The position numbers and the translations under genes are program-made. From assembly GCA_037447655.1 (NCBI GenBank), contig JBBHKE010001006.1, positions 62,001-126,000 of the forward strand: DNA of 64,000 nt, in the 5' to 3' direction. The DNA comes from Zygnema cylindricum (taxonomy: Eukaryota > Streptophyta > Zygnematophyceae > Zygnematales > Zygnemataceae). Below are positions 11,870 through 23,527 of this stretch, one piece after another. A model generated the notes under the pieces. It was not told the DNA's origin, did no database searches, and saw only the letters and a program-made list of their open reading frames with translations. The number at the start of each line of letters is the position of its first letter. The first letter of the stretch is position 1.

Positions 11870-12540
11870 CAACCATTATTGATGAGATGGCCTTAATTAT
11901 GGCGGCTGATACATGGGAATTGGTGGATTCTCCTCCTGACAGAAAGCCAATTGTGTGTAAGCAGGTATTTAAGCTGAAACTCAACTCGGATAACACCATT
12001 GAGCGCTACAAGGCTCGGTTATTCGCAAAGGGATTTACCTAGAAAGAGGGAATTGACTACGAGGGAACTTTTGCTCCGGTCGTTAGGTTTCCTTCGGTTT
12101 AGATACTTCTCTGTATGGTGGCAGCACAAGACATGGAAGTGCATCATATGGACATCAAGACATCCTTCCTACATGGAGAGTTGGAAGAGGAAATTTTTAT
12201 GCAACATCCCAAAGGATTTGTGGAGTAAGAGGAGGAAAGCAAGGTATGCCGATTGATCAAATCTTTGTATGGGCTGAAACAGGCGCCCCAACAATGGAAC
12301 AAGAAGCTCGATGAGTTCCTTATAGGTTTGGGATATATTCGGATCAGCTCAGATCACTCAATTTATTTGCTTGAAGATGAGGAAGGAACTATTTTTATTG
12401 CATTTTATGTTGATGATTTGCTTATTTTAAGTAAATCTATGGATAAAATAAATAAGTGTAAAAATGATCTAAAAGGATGATTTGAGATGAAGGATATGGG
12501 AGAAACAAGGTATATTTTGGGAATCCAAGTAGAGTGAGAC
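11870..12540 (+). pseudogene. pol: Copia reverse transcriptase remnant
   Basis: Conserved copia RT blocks are seen across two frames: TWELVDSPPDRKPIVCK, YKARLFAKGF, YEGTFAPVVRF, HHMDIKTSFLHGELEE, SLYGLKQAPQQWN and the catalytic YVDD at about 12406. Stops interrupt it at the KGFT, PSV, GFVE, LKG and QVE positions. The active-site aspartates remain, so decay is by scattered nonsense changes rather than loss of the domain. Confidence 0.85.
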
Positions 12541-12588
12541 AAAGATAGAAATATAATAAGATTAACTCAAAATGAGGCCATTGGAAAC

Positions 12589-13400
12589 ATGTTAGAAAAA
12601 TTCCAAATGGATAAGGCTAATAGGTGTACCACTCCTATGGAACTAAAGAAGACAAGTGAGGGGAGTGTGGAAGAGGGAGTTATAATCTTAGATGATGAGG
12701 TAGGCCCGCAAGAGAAAAGATTTTTGCATACCATCCCTTATAGACAAGTAGTGGGCAGCCTAATATATTTCATGAATTGTACCCGTCCGGACATAGCTGC
12801 AGATGTAGGAGTACTAAGTATGAGTCTGAATGCTCCCACTAACAAAGATTGGGAGGCAGCTAAGAGAGTCCTTAGATATCTCATAGGGACTAGAGATCTA
12901 TGGTTGCATTTGAGTGGGAGGAATACTGACATCACCATTTGGAGTGATGCCAACTATGGGGATGCTCATATGATTAGATGCACTTCTGGATATATATTTA
13001 ATGTAGGTGATGGGGCTTGCTGCTGGAGCAGCAAGCAACAAAAGGTCATTGCTCAGTCCACCATGGAGGATGAGTACATGGCTTCTTGCTCTGGTGTAAA
13101 AGAATTAATGTGGGTCAAGTCTTTGTTTCGTGAGCTTGGTCATCTAAAGAGTGGTGTCCAAAAAGTGTTTTGTGATAATCAGGCAACATTGCCGTTTTTG
13201 CCAATCCTAAACATCACTTTTAAGCCAAACACATGGACATTAGACTTAGCTTTGTTAAGGAATAAGTAGAAAACAAGACAATCAGTTTGGAGTGTAAACT
13301 AGATAGTGAAATGGTAGCAGATATGATGACCAAACCTGTGCCTTCCCCTAAACTACTTTTGGAGAAGTGTGGTCTTAAATTAAAGAGTGACTAGAAATTA
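12589..13400 (+). pseudogene. pol: Copia RNase H remnant
   Basis: Includes the RT-RNase H connection (YRQVVGSLIYFMNCTRPDIA) and RNase H motifs WSDANYGD, CCWSSKQQKVIAQST, DEYMA and FCDNQA. The frame breaks near 13200 and closes at 13269. The remaining 130 bases in another frame still match the family C-terminus (KPVPSPKLL-like), ending just before the polypurine tract. Confidence 0.85.
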
Positions 13401-13407
13401 AGGGGAG
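13395..13407 (+). promoter_or_regulatory. Polypurine tract of the copia element
   Basis: AAATTAAGGGGAG lies directly in front of the 3' LTR TGTAG. The minus-strand copia element at 19.58 kb has the related AAATAAGGGGAG in the same place. Confidence 0.8.
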
Positions 13408-14451
13408 TGTAGTTTTGAAGGTTCTTTTAGTTTTTTCTAGGTTTTGTAAAATATAAAATGCAAAAAAGAAGCAGAGGCAGTGTGCCTCTAACTCCTCTCT
13501 CTAGCTCCCATGTCACACTTGTAGCAGTCATTGAAAAATGGAGAGGGATCTAGAGCCATGGCTGCCTATGCTATCCAAATGGGACGGACATTAGATTGGT
13601 AGATTTACCAAAATGGTACTTGACGAACCCAAGATTTGAACTTGGTACCTACCGTCCGTCAATTCTGCCGGTAGCAGGTAGCCTTATCTAATTAGTCTAA
13701 GACCAAGGTAATATGATATAAGGTGTGATAGCTTAATGAATGTTTACACGTAGACTATTTTATTTAACGAGATATTTGGACATAAAATTAGTTTATGTTG
13801 TACGGCGTATGGAACATCCGAAACGCATACCGCGCACTTTGTTTGGAAAGCAAAACAAATAACGCAAAAGTATTTATGACGGCTAGGATTGAAATCCGGT
13901 TTAACCGGACGACCGCGAAGCATGCCGAGATCGCGGAATAGGTTTTCGATGGTTTGTGGTCAACGTCACACCAATTGACATGTGGCACAACCTCATTGGA
14001 TTACGACATCAGTGGGGATTACATTAACCCATCCAAATATGACATGTGTCGACTTGTTGGCCATGTCGTACAATGGCCGTACAGAAAGTACACCGGCACC
14101 TGTAACTTTCTGTAGGACACAATATTATGATTGGTGCAGTAGTTCAAAAGATAGAGTTTTAGAGAGAGATAAGACTTAGAAAATTTGATAGATTGGACCC
14201 TCTCTCCCAGAGAGCTTTCTGTACAAAGGCCAACTTTGACCCTCCATAACATTTTGCTCAGGGGAGCAAATTCGGAGATTCTTTTTGCTATAAACTCAAA
14301 GGAGACTTACCTTTAGAGGAGGGAAAGTGGTCAGATTTTTTGTTTGCCACGATGGCAGTTATTCTTGCTTAAACACAAAGGGTTAAGGGTTATCCTAGAG
14401 GCTTCGTGTGAGCTGCCTAATCTAAAGACCTATGGAGGTCTCAAAGTTGAA
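13408..14451 (+). repeat. Copia 3' LTR
   Basis: Starts TGTAGTTTTG and ends about TCAAAGTTGAA; alignable throughout with 8028-9066. The conserved CCATGTCGTACAATGGCCGT block is intact (14063-14082), while the G-box CACGTG of related LTRs reads CATGTG here. The tRNA-like B box is degraded (AGATTTGAACT). Confidence 0.85.
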
Positions 14452-15140
14452 AGAAATATAAATAGTTCATATTAAGAATAAGCAGTCGCAAGCATACCCA
14501 AACAAGTAAAGCAATTTGAGCTCCATTTTGACGTGTATTTTATATATGGTTGTGTTGCTTTTGCATCTCATAAGGATTTAGGCTTTTTTTTATCGATCAC
14601 AAGACTTTTGAATTGTGGAAATGAAACAAACATTGAGTCCGCACCTTGTAGAAATTAAAGGATTTTTTAGTATTTTTCTAAATTTTGTAAAAGATAAAAT
14701 GCAGAAAAGAAGCAGAGGCAGTCTGCCTCTAACTCCTCTCTCCAGATGCCACACTTGTCGCAGTCACTCAAATGGGGAGAGGGAGCTAGAGCCATGGCAG
14801 TCTATGCTATCTAGACGGTGATGGACAATTTATGAGAGAGAAATAAATCTTGGAGAAATGAAGGTTAAAAACGAGGAGATGCGTCTAAAAAAAGAGTGTG
14901 CCAAGCGCGAAGTCAACTACTAGAAACACGAAGTGGGTAAGGTTCAATTTAGATGGGTTGTTTTTTTACATGATTCCTTCACATGTAATTTATTAGACCA
15001 TAAAAAACAGTTTAAAGCTGAAAAAAATATAAATAGTTCATATTAAAAACTAGCAATCACAAGCCTACCCAAACAAATTACAACACTTTTAAATTGTGGA
15101 AAGTAAACAAACATAGAGTCAGCACCTCAAATTCAAATTT
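14452..15140. repeat. Duplicated insertion-site flanks
   Basis: 14455-14646 copies the DNA left of the 5' LTR (about 7835-8027). 14647-14817 is the first ~170 bp of an LTR (TGTAGAAATTAAAGG). 14826-15140 then copies 7640-8027 again, including the trihelix pseudogene tail (KVKNEEMRLKKECAKRE), and continues past AGCACC into DNA without an LTR, so it holds the uninterrupted target site. Confidence 0.75.
14647..14817 (+). mobile_element. Copia LTR fragment (first ~170 bp)
   Basis: Begins TGTAGAAATTAAAGG and carries the family block GGCAGTCTGCCTCTAACTCC and GAGCCATGGC, then breaks off before the tRNA-like module. Confidence 0.75.
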
Positions 15141-15914
15141 GTTGAAATAGAGCTTGTAGTATTGCTCAAGTGTATATTTTATGAAATTCGTCTATAGATG
15201 CAAAGACGAGTGTGAATTAGCACTATATCAAAACTTCTTCGTAGTATATGTTTTGTATTTTGTCACTTTTTGAGGTCATTTAAGTCATATTTTTTGTGTG
15301 AGATTTAAGGATGCACTTATTATTTGTGGAATATAAGGCATCCTTATTATGGAAAGGAGATAGACATGGAGCCACCACTTTAGATCTAAATTTGTTGAAA
15401 TTGAGTTTGTGGGGTTGCTCTTGTATAAATTGTATGATATTTGCTAATGGAAGCGAAAACCTATTTGTATGGGCACTTTATGAAAGTTTTTTCTTGTATA
15501 TTTAATGTATGAATGTTTCGGTTTTGAAAGTCATTCAAATCTAGGTTTTTTTTATTTTTTTTGCAACTATGTGAAGACAATGATGCCCCATGTATGTAAG
15601 ATGTTTGCAATGCAAAAAAAAAACACACTAATATGGCAATTTTGTAGGTAATCATGGTCAAAGTGTAAAAACAATCTGAACACTTATACATCTTCTATCC
15701 CGAACCTACAAACTTTTATGGAAATGTCCTCATTCTGATAAATTACACTAGTTATACATGAACAAAAAAAAAATAACAATGTGTATTTTCACATGGTTTC
15801 AATATTGTGAAAGAATCATAAAGTTATGATTATAAGATAATTCACAATGATACACGAGACCATTCAAAACCTTTGAGCTTGAAAACTATTTTGGTGAAAG
15901 ATATAGGGATATAA
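15141..15914. other. AT-rich intergenic DNA
   Basis: No gene seen. The segment around 15125-15205 (AAATTTGTTGAAATAGAG, GTATTGCTC) recurs diverged at 15375-15450, pointing to an old ~250-bp tandem duplication. Confidence 0.4.
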
Positions 15915-16900
15915 TGAAATCACTAAGTTCGAGGGTATTTTCTAGGTCTAAATAGATTAAGTAAAAGTGCAGGCAGCCTGCCTCTACCTTCTCTCTCTAG
16001 CCCCTATACTTGTTGTAGTCACTGAAGGTGTGAGAGAGAGGGTGGTGGAGCCATGGCTGCCTTAGCTACTCACGCAGGACTTTAGAGTGACATAAGTCAC
16101 TCTTAACAAAATGTTCAGTCCGGCAAGACTCGAACCTCCGACCGGCAAAGCGAGGCGCAGCCGTCAACTCTAACTGGTCAATCGTAGAAGATCGTTAAAG
16201 ATAAAGGGTTTCACTTCTATTTAAACAGTGTTTAGTGACATTAATCCTATTAACGGAAATACAGACAAAAAATATAGAAAATAGTTGTTATATACTGGAA
16301 ACAAAAACCCGCACGAAAAAAATGTATCAAACATTTGTTTTTAACGGCTAATATCAAAAGTCGGCTTAGATCTGACGACACGCATCATCGTCGAGATCCT
16401 GGAATGGCTGCTTTGGCGGTTTTCGGGCGTGATATGACCAGGGGCCACGTGGCAAGATAGAATTCGGAAACAGGAATCCCAGAGAGCTTGAGGACAAGCT
16501 CAAGAAAAATAGACGTCCACTCCATGGCCTTGTCGTAGATAGCCCGGTCAAAAAAGACATCGCCCATAGTACCTTTTTGTATTGTACTGTCTTCTGATTG
16601 GTTCGTACATTAATAGATAGGGGTTCTAGGAGGGGTTTAGGACTTAGAGGATTTAGGAGGTAGCCTCTCTCCTAATAAGTCGGTATAAATATCGGCACCT
16701 TGCCACTGACAATTAATTGCCCGTCAAGGTTTTCAGTAATTCTTTTTGCTGCAGATCAGGAGAGTCCAGACTGCACAAGGGTGTAGTCATATTTTCTATT
16801 TGCCTGCCTGGGTAGCAGTGATCCTAGCTGAAATGGGTTAGTCAAAAACTATCTAGAGGCTTCCTAAATTATGTAGTCTAATGGGGGACACAGAATTGCA
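15915..16900 (+). mobile_element. Solo LTR of the copia family
   Basis: The body shares all blocks of the family: GGCAGCCTGCCTCTACC, GAGCCATGGCTGCC, an antisense tRNA-like module with B box GGTTCGAGTC (minus sense, 16127-16136), a G-box GGCCACGTGGC at about 16443, a TATA box GTATAAATA at about 16683 and the end ACAGAATTGCA. No internal region and no clear target duplication, so ends are approximate. Confidence 0.75.
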
Positions 16901-17310
16901 AAGTTCACACTTATTGTGTGAAAGTGTGATATTTTCATTTATAATCTGCAAAACAATAAAAACAAACCTCAACTAGAACCAACCAAAACAAAACACAAGC
17001 GTATAAATTTCAATTGCACACCATTTTATCATATTACTATATAAAAGAAGTAGAAAACTAGAAGTAATTAAAATAACACGCAAAAAAATAACATAAATAC
17101 ATGTGTTAGACTCAAAAATCCTTGTAACTTTTTACGTACCAATAATGATGCCCATTTAAAACACTCATATTAAAATCTTTAATATCTCAATTATTCAACT
17201 ACCTATCATGTACGTAATCATGCACAATTTGGCATGATCATTAATCAATGTATCGTTGAAAAATTTATCTTATGAGTCTATCTTTTGACAGTATGTGGTG
17301 TTAGCAAGTA
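16901..17310. other. AT-rich spacer
   Basis: No coding or repeat signal recognised between two LTR copies. Confidence 0.4.
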
Positions 17311-18569
17311 TTCATACTTGTCGTAGTCATTGAGGACTCAAAGGCAGCCATGGATGCCTTAGGCACACAAAGAGGTATATAAGAGGATTAGTCCATTGCA
17401 AAAGTTAAAAAATGACACCAAGATTTGGACCTAGGTCCTACTGGATAACTGCCGTACGAAATAGCCATCTACCTTATCCGCCAAGTCATAGATGAATCGA
17501 TATATATAGGGCGATAGATATTGAAATTGTTTCACGGCGGCTCATTCATTTAACGGAGCGAACGGCTGACGGTGTACATATAAATGTATGAAATTTACTG
17601 ACGAAGTCAGACACCACAAATTAGCGTGATCAGATGATCGACGTTCATTCAACCAATCCAGAATGAACTTTTGGCGACTATCCACGAACAATGTTATGGA
17701 ATGCCATGTGGCACCATATCATTGGCCAGTGGAGAATACGGGAAGAAGAACCATAGCTCCCAAGCTAACAGGCGTCAACCAGAAGGCCATGTCGTACAAT
17801 GGCCGTACAAGAAGTACATCGACCATTGTACCTTCTTGTACTGTAGAGTCATCGTATTGGACCAAGGTTTAATAGTAGGTAGCTGTGAGTGGAGGTTTAG
17901 GGACTTAGAGTTTTTGAGGCGCCTCTCTCTAGGTGACCTTTTGTATTTATAAGCCATCTTAAGCCAACAATAATTTACTTCACTGGGGAGAAAATTCAGT
18001 GATTTTTTTTTGCATTTGGCTCGTGGGAGTCGGGCCTTGATAAGGGTGAAGGTGGTTAGAATACTTGTGAACCTATGTCGCATTTATTCAGTGGGAAAGT
18101 CAAAGGGACAAAAATTATCCTAAAGGCTTCATAAAAGTTGGATACTCCGTGGGCCAATGGAGGTCAGTGAGTTATAGGTTATGGGCCCACTCTTTAGGGT
18201 GCCCATTTTCAATTGAACGGGGTTTATATAATGGGAAACTATGATGAGGGGTGCACTTTTTCAAAAACGTCTTTGAGGCATTGTGAGTGGTCGTGTGCAG
18301 CGGACAATTGCAAATTTGGGAGTTCCACCCGGGTTTGGAGGAGCTTGATACTCAAGAGGATGTGCAAGGAAAAACAGGTAGTTGATGATGGAGAAAGCAT
18401 CATATTGGAGAAAGAGAAGGAGAAGGGGAAGGAGAAACTCACACCAATAACTACTTAATCGGTACTTGTAGGAGTTGATAAAAAAACTAAGGCAAATGAT
18501 ACTGAAATCTGGTTCTTCAACAACACTGTGGCAACTCATTTTATTCTCAAGTCTTACCCAAGCAGTTGC
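17311..18569 (+). mobile_element. Truncated copia element: LTR, primer site, start of Gag
   Basis: A 5'-truncated LTR (about 17311-18175) begins within the CTTGTCGTAGTCATTGAGG block. It has the tRNA-like module (near 17412-17480), the CCATGTCGTACAATGGCCGT block (17789-17808), and TATTTATAAG near 17945. It is followed by a half-tRNA primer site and about 370 bp of internal sequence with a lysine/glutamate-rich Gag-like frame and a short protease-like end (EIWFFNNTVATHF). It stops where the minus-strand element's LTR begins, which suggests it was the insertion target. Confidence 0.65.
18179..18190 (+). promoter_or_regulatory. Half-tRNA (iMet) primer binding site
   Basis: TTATGGGCCCAC is exactly complementary to the anticodon-side stretch GUGGGCCCAUAA of plant initiator-Met tRNA. 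Its position just after the LTR matches the site at 9069. Confidence 0.75.
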
Positions 18570-19577
18570 TGAAATTCTGTGTCCTCTATTGGACTACAGA
18601 ATACAGGAAGCCTCAAGATAGTTTTTCACTAACCCACTTCAAGCCACAACCACTACTGCCGAAGAAGGCAAACTTACATTTTTACTATACCCTTGTGCAA
18701 CGTGGACTCCCTTGAGTCTGTAGCAAAAAGAAACACTAAAAACGGCCAGCCAGCCGATAAGTTATAAGCCGACAAAAATGCCAATTTTATAAAAAGCTCT
18801 CTTAGAGAGAGGTGACTACCTACCAGATTTTCCTAATTCCTAAACTCCTCTCACAACCCCTATCTACCGAAGTACGAACAAATAACATGACTGTAAAGTA
18901 CAAAAAGGTACTACGATCAATGTTCGTTCTGTACGGCCTGTGTACGACAAAGCCACTGAGTGGACGCGTGTCACTTTTCCACTCGTCCGTATGTTCCCTA
19001 GAATTCCCGCGACCGAATGTCATCCTTCCACTCGGCTCCAGGTAATGCCAGGATCATAAATGCCAAAGTGATCATTCTGCGATATCGGTAGTGATGTATG
19101 CCGTTAGATTAAATGTGACATTAAATGCTGGACGTGAAAACAAATGTCTGATTCATTTGTTTCATGCAAAATGATGTCCACACTGAATCTTTAACTACTT
19201 CTATGTTCCTTTATTTACATTTCAGTACATCGGTCACAAGACCATATACAACCTTAAATACAATTCAAACCCTATGTAACTTAACGGGCTCATAGGACAG
19301 ACTGGTTTGAGCTACCGGCAACGCTGTACTCTACCGGTTGGAGGTTCGAGTCCTGTCAAACTCAACCTTTTGTTGAGAGTGACATTAGTCACTCTTTAGT
19401 CCTGCCTGAAAAACTAAGGCAGCCATGGCTCAACCACCCTCTCTATCCTTGAATGACTACAACAAGTATGAGGGCTAGAGAAAGGAGGTGAAGGCAAGCT
19501 GTTCGCCTTTTTCTTTTTCGTTTTATACTAACATATTTATACCAAGAAAACACTCTAAAAATCTATTAATTTCAACA
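18570..19577 (-). repeat. Copia 3' LTR (minus strand)
   Basis: In minus sense it starts TGTTGAAATTAATAG at 19577 and ends ACAGAATTTCA at 18570. It holds the tRNA-like module with B box GGTTCGAGTCC (plus sense, 19343-19353), a GCCATGGCT block, and a TTTATAAAA box near 18788-18797. Confidence 0.8.
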
Positions 19578-19590
19578 CTCCCCTTATTTT
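19578..19590 (-). promoter_or_regulatory. Polypurine tract, minus-strand copia
   Basis: In minus sense AAAATAAGGGGAG directly abuts the LTR start TGTTG at 19577. Confidence 0.75.
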
Positions 19591-20846
19591 CTAGTCTAAT
19601 TTTAATTTCAGTTTTAGTCTACATTTTTCTCTGCAATATTTTAATTTGGGAGAGGGCACTAGTTTTGTCATCATATGAGCCACCATCTCCTCATTAGTTC
19701 TATATAGAAGATTCACAATCTTATTCTCAACTTTTTCCCTCACAAAACTCAATCTTATTTCCATATGCTTAGCTTTGAAATGATGTTTTGGAATGGCTTC
19801 AATTGGAATGGCAGCTTGATTATCACAAAACACTTCATGCACTCCCTCCTTCATATACCCCAATTCTTGCAACAAGGATTTGACCCACATTTACTCTTTC
19901 ACAATAGAACAAGACGCCATGTACTAAGCCTCCATAGTAGACTGAGCAACCACCTTTGGTTGCTTACTGCTCCAACAACAAACACCTTCCCTCACATACA
20001 ACACATACCCAGAAGTGCATCTTCTCATAGGTGCATCCCCATAACCAACATCACTCCAAAGTGTTATGAGTGTGCTTCCCTCCCAAATGCAACCATAACT
20101 CTCTAGTTCCTACCAGATACCTAATGACTCTCTTGGCTGCCTCCCAATCTTTCATTTTAGGATTGTTAAGACTCCTACTGAGGACTCTTACGACTGCCGC
20201 TATATCTAGCCTTGTACAGTTTATAAAGTAGATCAAACTTCGTACGACCTGGAAAAGGGAAAAACTTCATAAACTCTCTCTTCTCTGGACTCATGTGATC
20301 ACCTAAGATTATCCCTCCTCCTTCTACACTCCCATCACTTACTTTCTTCAAGTCCATGGGAGTTGTACAACTGTTTGCCTTTTCCATCTGGAATTTCTCA
20401 AGCATATTACCCATTGATTCGTTCTGAGTAAGTCTGATATTCCTCTTCCCCCTTTCTCTCTCTATTTGGATCCCCAAAATATATCTTACCTCCTTGAAAT
20501 CCTTCATATCAAATCTGTTTCTAAGATCTTTCTTTAACTTACTAGTATTTTCCAAAGTTTTACTCAACACAGGCAAATCATCCACATAAATTGCAATAAA
20601 AATGACACCATTCTCATCTTCAAACATAAAGATAGAATGGTCTAAACTTATCCGGATATATCCCAGACTGGTGAGATACTCATCTAGTCTTTTATTCCAC
20701 TGTCGGGGATCCTGCTTGAATCCATATAAGGACTTTATGAGCTTGCAGACTTTGCTCTCTTCTCCTTCTTCCAAAAATCCCTCTGGTTGCCTCATGAAAA
20801 TTTCTACCTCTAACTCACCATTAAGAAAAGTAGTCTTAATATCCAT
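19591..20846 (-). pseudogene. pol: Copia RT and RNase H remnant
   Basis: The longest frame (20175-20846) reads DIKTTFLNGELEVEIFMRQ, SLYGFKQDPRQWN, the catalytic IYVDD and the GIQIERE segment. Lower down are YFINCTRLDIA (20051-20236) and, in a further frame, WVKSLLQELG and FCDNQAAIPIEAIPKHHF (19591-19890). It is closely related to the plus-strand element at 12-13.4 kb but the two differ enough to be separate copies or subfamilies. Several frameshifts make it non-functional. Confidence 0.85.
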
Positions 20847-20850
20847 CTAG

Positions 20851-22006
20851 TGTATTTCCATGTCTTTCGATGCTACCAGACTTAGGAGAATCCTTACTGA
20901 TAGGATATGTCTTTCTTCGGACTGTTTATTGCCTCCTAGTATGGCTGAGGCTTATCTGGGTGAGATGGCATAGTTACCTTGTGAGCTACTTGTTTTTCTT
21001 GAATCTGTTTGCTGCTCCCTCTCCCCCCCTCAAACTCCAAAGTTGGGATGGAGAGAAGTCTTCAAATTCTTCTTACTGTCTCATTGGACCTCTAACCATG
21101 GAAGTCGGTTTTGGTTCCTCCTCTTATGTCTCCTTGAAGTCCATAGGAATATGTGAGGTTTCTGGTGGATCTCTTCTGTCTTTGATCTCCGTTGAATCTA
21201 CAATCCATGTTTCACTCATGTCCCTTTTGAAGATCTGAAGTCCTTTTCACCTTTAAACTCAAATCTGATTCTTATCTTCTTGGTGTGTTAAAAGGGGTCA
21301 AATGACTTCCCTTCATCCATGACAACTAGGTGTTTGACCAGAATGATATCTTTTTTTGCTAAGTTATAACCTCTATATCCCTTGACATCCTCATCATATC
21401 CTACAAAGTATCTGGGTTTTCCCTTAGCATCTCATTTCCAATTTTTCCTATCCGTGTCAAGACTGTAAACTTGGCTACCGAATGCTTTAAGATGAGAGAA
21501 ATTTGGTTTCTTTCCCACCCATCTCCCATAAGGCGTCATTCCCTTTACAGCTGAGGTAAGGACTCTATTCTTCATATTGTTGGCACAGTTCATATGCTCA
21601 ACCCAAAATCTCCTTCCTATTTTCTTGTCGGCCAACATACTACATGCACTATCTCCTAGTGTTCTGTTCAACCTCTCAGCTACCCCATTTTGTTCCGAGC
21701 TATTTCGTACGGTTTTCTGGTGCTGAATTCCCTCATCTCTCAACTATTCCTCAAACTGGTTAGAGGTATATTCCCCCCATTATCACTTCTTATCCTTTTA
21801 ATGAGGGTTCTATGCAACTTCTCACTCCATGCTTTTTATTCTTTTAAGTAAGTTGAAGTTTCAGACTTTGTTTTTAGGAAGAAGACTCCAGAGTATGTAG
21901 ACCACTCATTGGCTATTATCAACATAAATCTCTTTCCTCGAATCGAAGGCACTTTTGCAGGTCCCCAGATATCTGTGTGGACTAGTGTAACATGGTTACA
22001 AGGAAG
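20851..22006 (-). pseudogene. pol: Copia integrase and linker remnant
   Basis: 21432-21743 encodes the integrase Glu region (SEQNGVAERLNRTL), then WVEHMNCAN and the SHLKAFGSQVYSLD segment. Upstream (to 22006), broken frames carry HTDIWGPAKVPSIRGKRF, the start of the core. Between 20851 and 21430 is the Ser/Pro-rich linker before RT, with stops. Confidence 0.75.
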
Positions 22007-22462
22007 TGTACAATATAGTTAGAGGCCAGGCTGCTGTAGTTGCGGTTGCATAGCAGTGTTGCTACGGCACCAGAGTAGCGCAAAAGAGCAACGTAACAAC
22101 TTAGTAGTATAGCAGCGCAGCGTAGCAGCATAGCAACACCACAGAATGTAGATTGAACTACTTGGTTCTGAAAAGATAGCTTCGATTGACCTAGGTTCAT
22201 TGGGAAGGTCCACGTGTACAATCGTATAGTACTAGGTTGACTAGCAGATAGTGAGTTTAAATAGTAAAGTAATCTCAGTGAACAACAAACTCTTTTGAGT
22301 AGACCTTCGCAGCGAGCTTTCAACTAGTAATCTTCTTCCGACTAATAAAGCTCAACCTTTGTCCGTGTGTGCTATGTACTGTTGCTGTTGCTACGAGGAG
22401 ATCCTTGGAGTCTTTCCCTTATGTTTTGGGGTATGTTGTAGTTTACTTTGTCCCCGTTTACA
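22007..22462 (+). repeat. Gypsy 5' LTR
   Basis: Begins TGTACAATATAG, ends GTTTACA and is followed by the primer site. It is rich in TAGCAGCG/TAGCAACA words near 22080-22140. AATAAAGCTCAACC near 22344 could be the polyadenylation region. There is no second LTR to confirm the borders. Confidence 0.7.
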
Positions 22463-22463
22463 T

Positions 22464-22475
22464 TGGTATCGGAGC
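22464..22475 (+). promoter_or_regulatory. Primer binding site, iMet 3'-end type
   Basis: TGGTATCGGAGC differs at one base from the standard TGGTATCAGAGC complement of the initiator-Met tRNA 3' end. This is the ordinary plant mode, unlike the half-tRNA sites of the copia family. Confidence 0.8.
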
Positions 22476-22497
22476 TTCTCCTCTAGACTTGAAAGCA

Positions 22498-23430
22498 TGA
22501 CAATGCACGGCGTATCCACAGCGGACATGTTAGCTCAAGTTCTTCGGGAGTTAGAAAATGTCAGATTACAAAATGCTCATTTGAGTGACACCGTTGCAAC
22601 CTTGGAATCTCGTCTTGGTGAAAGACTTCATAGAGGCGTGGAGAGAGACTAAAAGAGGCCTAAATTAAGACTTCCCGACGAGTTTGACTTGGCTAGACAC
22701 AAGAACCTTGATATGTGGCTATTCTCCATTGCAAATTACCTCGAGAATTTCCCTAGCCTGTCGGATCGTGAGAAGATTCATTATGCGGGTGGTCTTCTCA
22801 AAGAGGTAGCCGGAGCATGGTGGAGGACAATGGTGGAAAACGATGAAATATCGATTGTTTGGGCTCTATTTGTTTAGCTTCTCCATGACTCTTGGCAACG
22901 CGTCAACAGAATTAAGGCTGCAAGGGATCAGATTGCGGTGTTGAAGCAACGTACTTCTGTGTTGGAGTACACGTAGCGGTTCTTGGAGTGCAAAGTTTAA
23001 ATACCCTCGATGACGAAGGACGAAGCCGTGGATCTTTATGTTAAAAGGCTTAAGGCCTCCATTCGGAGGGATGTGGAGCAATAGATTGCTCGGCAGAGTA
23101 TGATTTCGAGTCTCACGGCCCTTATTCAGTTTGCAAAACAGACTGATTCGGTGGACTTTTCCTTAGGTAGACCCTAACATTATGGGTTGAGCAGCGGCGG
23201 AGGAGTTTGACGAGAGGATGGTCCAGCCCCCATGGATCTCGAAGCGATTAAAGAGGATTAGGAGGTGGTCAACGTGCTTTGGAAGAAGAAGAAGACTACC
23301 AAGGCCAAGACCAATGACTTGTTTCCCGAGGAGCTCTAACGGAGGAAGCAAAACTGCCTATGCTTGCACTGCGGTTTCCCAGATAATATGGCCCGAGAAT
23401 GCCCAAATAGGAGAGGTCCTTAGAAAGGCA
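22498..23430 (+). pseudogene. gag: Gypsy Gag remnant
   Basis: ATG at 22498 opens a coiled-coil-like N-terminus (MLAQVLRELENVRLQNAHL). After a TAA the same frame resumes with KNLDMWLFSIANYLENFPSL and a WWRTMVE segment, typical of the retrotransposon Gag domain. The knuckle near 23352-23395 reads CLHCGFPDNMAREC, with asparagine where the CCHC histidine should be. At least six stops occur. Confidence 0.75.
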
Positions 23431-23439
23431 AGCTAAACA

Positions 23440-23527
23440 TCATGAGGTTAGCTAGTGAAGGAGGAGATCCTTTAATATTTCCAGGTCGGAACGGAGTGAG
23501 TGCAGCTAGCTTCATGGTAGACTCAGG
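23440..23527 (+). pseudogene. pol: Gypsy protease, N-terminal half
   Basis: The protein line GVSAASFMVDSG ends at the catalytic DSG motif exactly where the solo LTR begins. The second half resumes at 24726. Confidence 0.7.

Larger units (their letters stand above)
8028..14451 (+). mobile_element. Ty1/copia retrotransposon, full length, decayed
   Basis: Two LTRs of about 1.04 kb (8028-9066 and 13408-14451) flank Gag, protease, integrase, RT and RNase H in copia order. A primer site follows the 5' LTR and a polypurine tract precedes the 3' LTR. Reading frames carry many stops, so it cannot act alone. The sequence just left of the 5' LTR (7835-8027) is repeated just right of the 3' LTR, and an apparently empty version of the site exists near 15130. 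Confidence 0.9.
18570..22006 (-). mobile_element. Copia element on the minus strand, 5' part missing
   Basis: The 3' LTR lies at 18570-19577, preceded (minus sense) by a polypurine tract and by RNase H, RT and integrase remnants up to 22006. There the sequence stops inside the integrase start and the LTR of the gypsy element begins. Gag, protease and the 5' LTR are not found. Confidence 0.85.
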
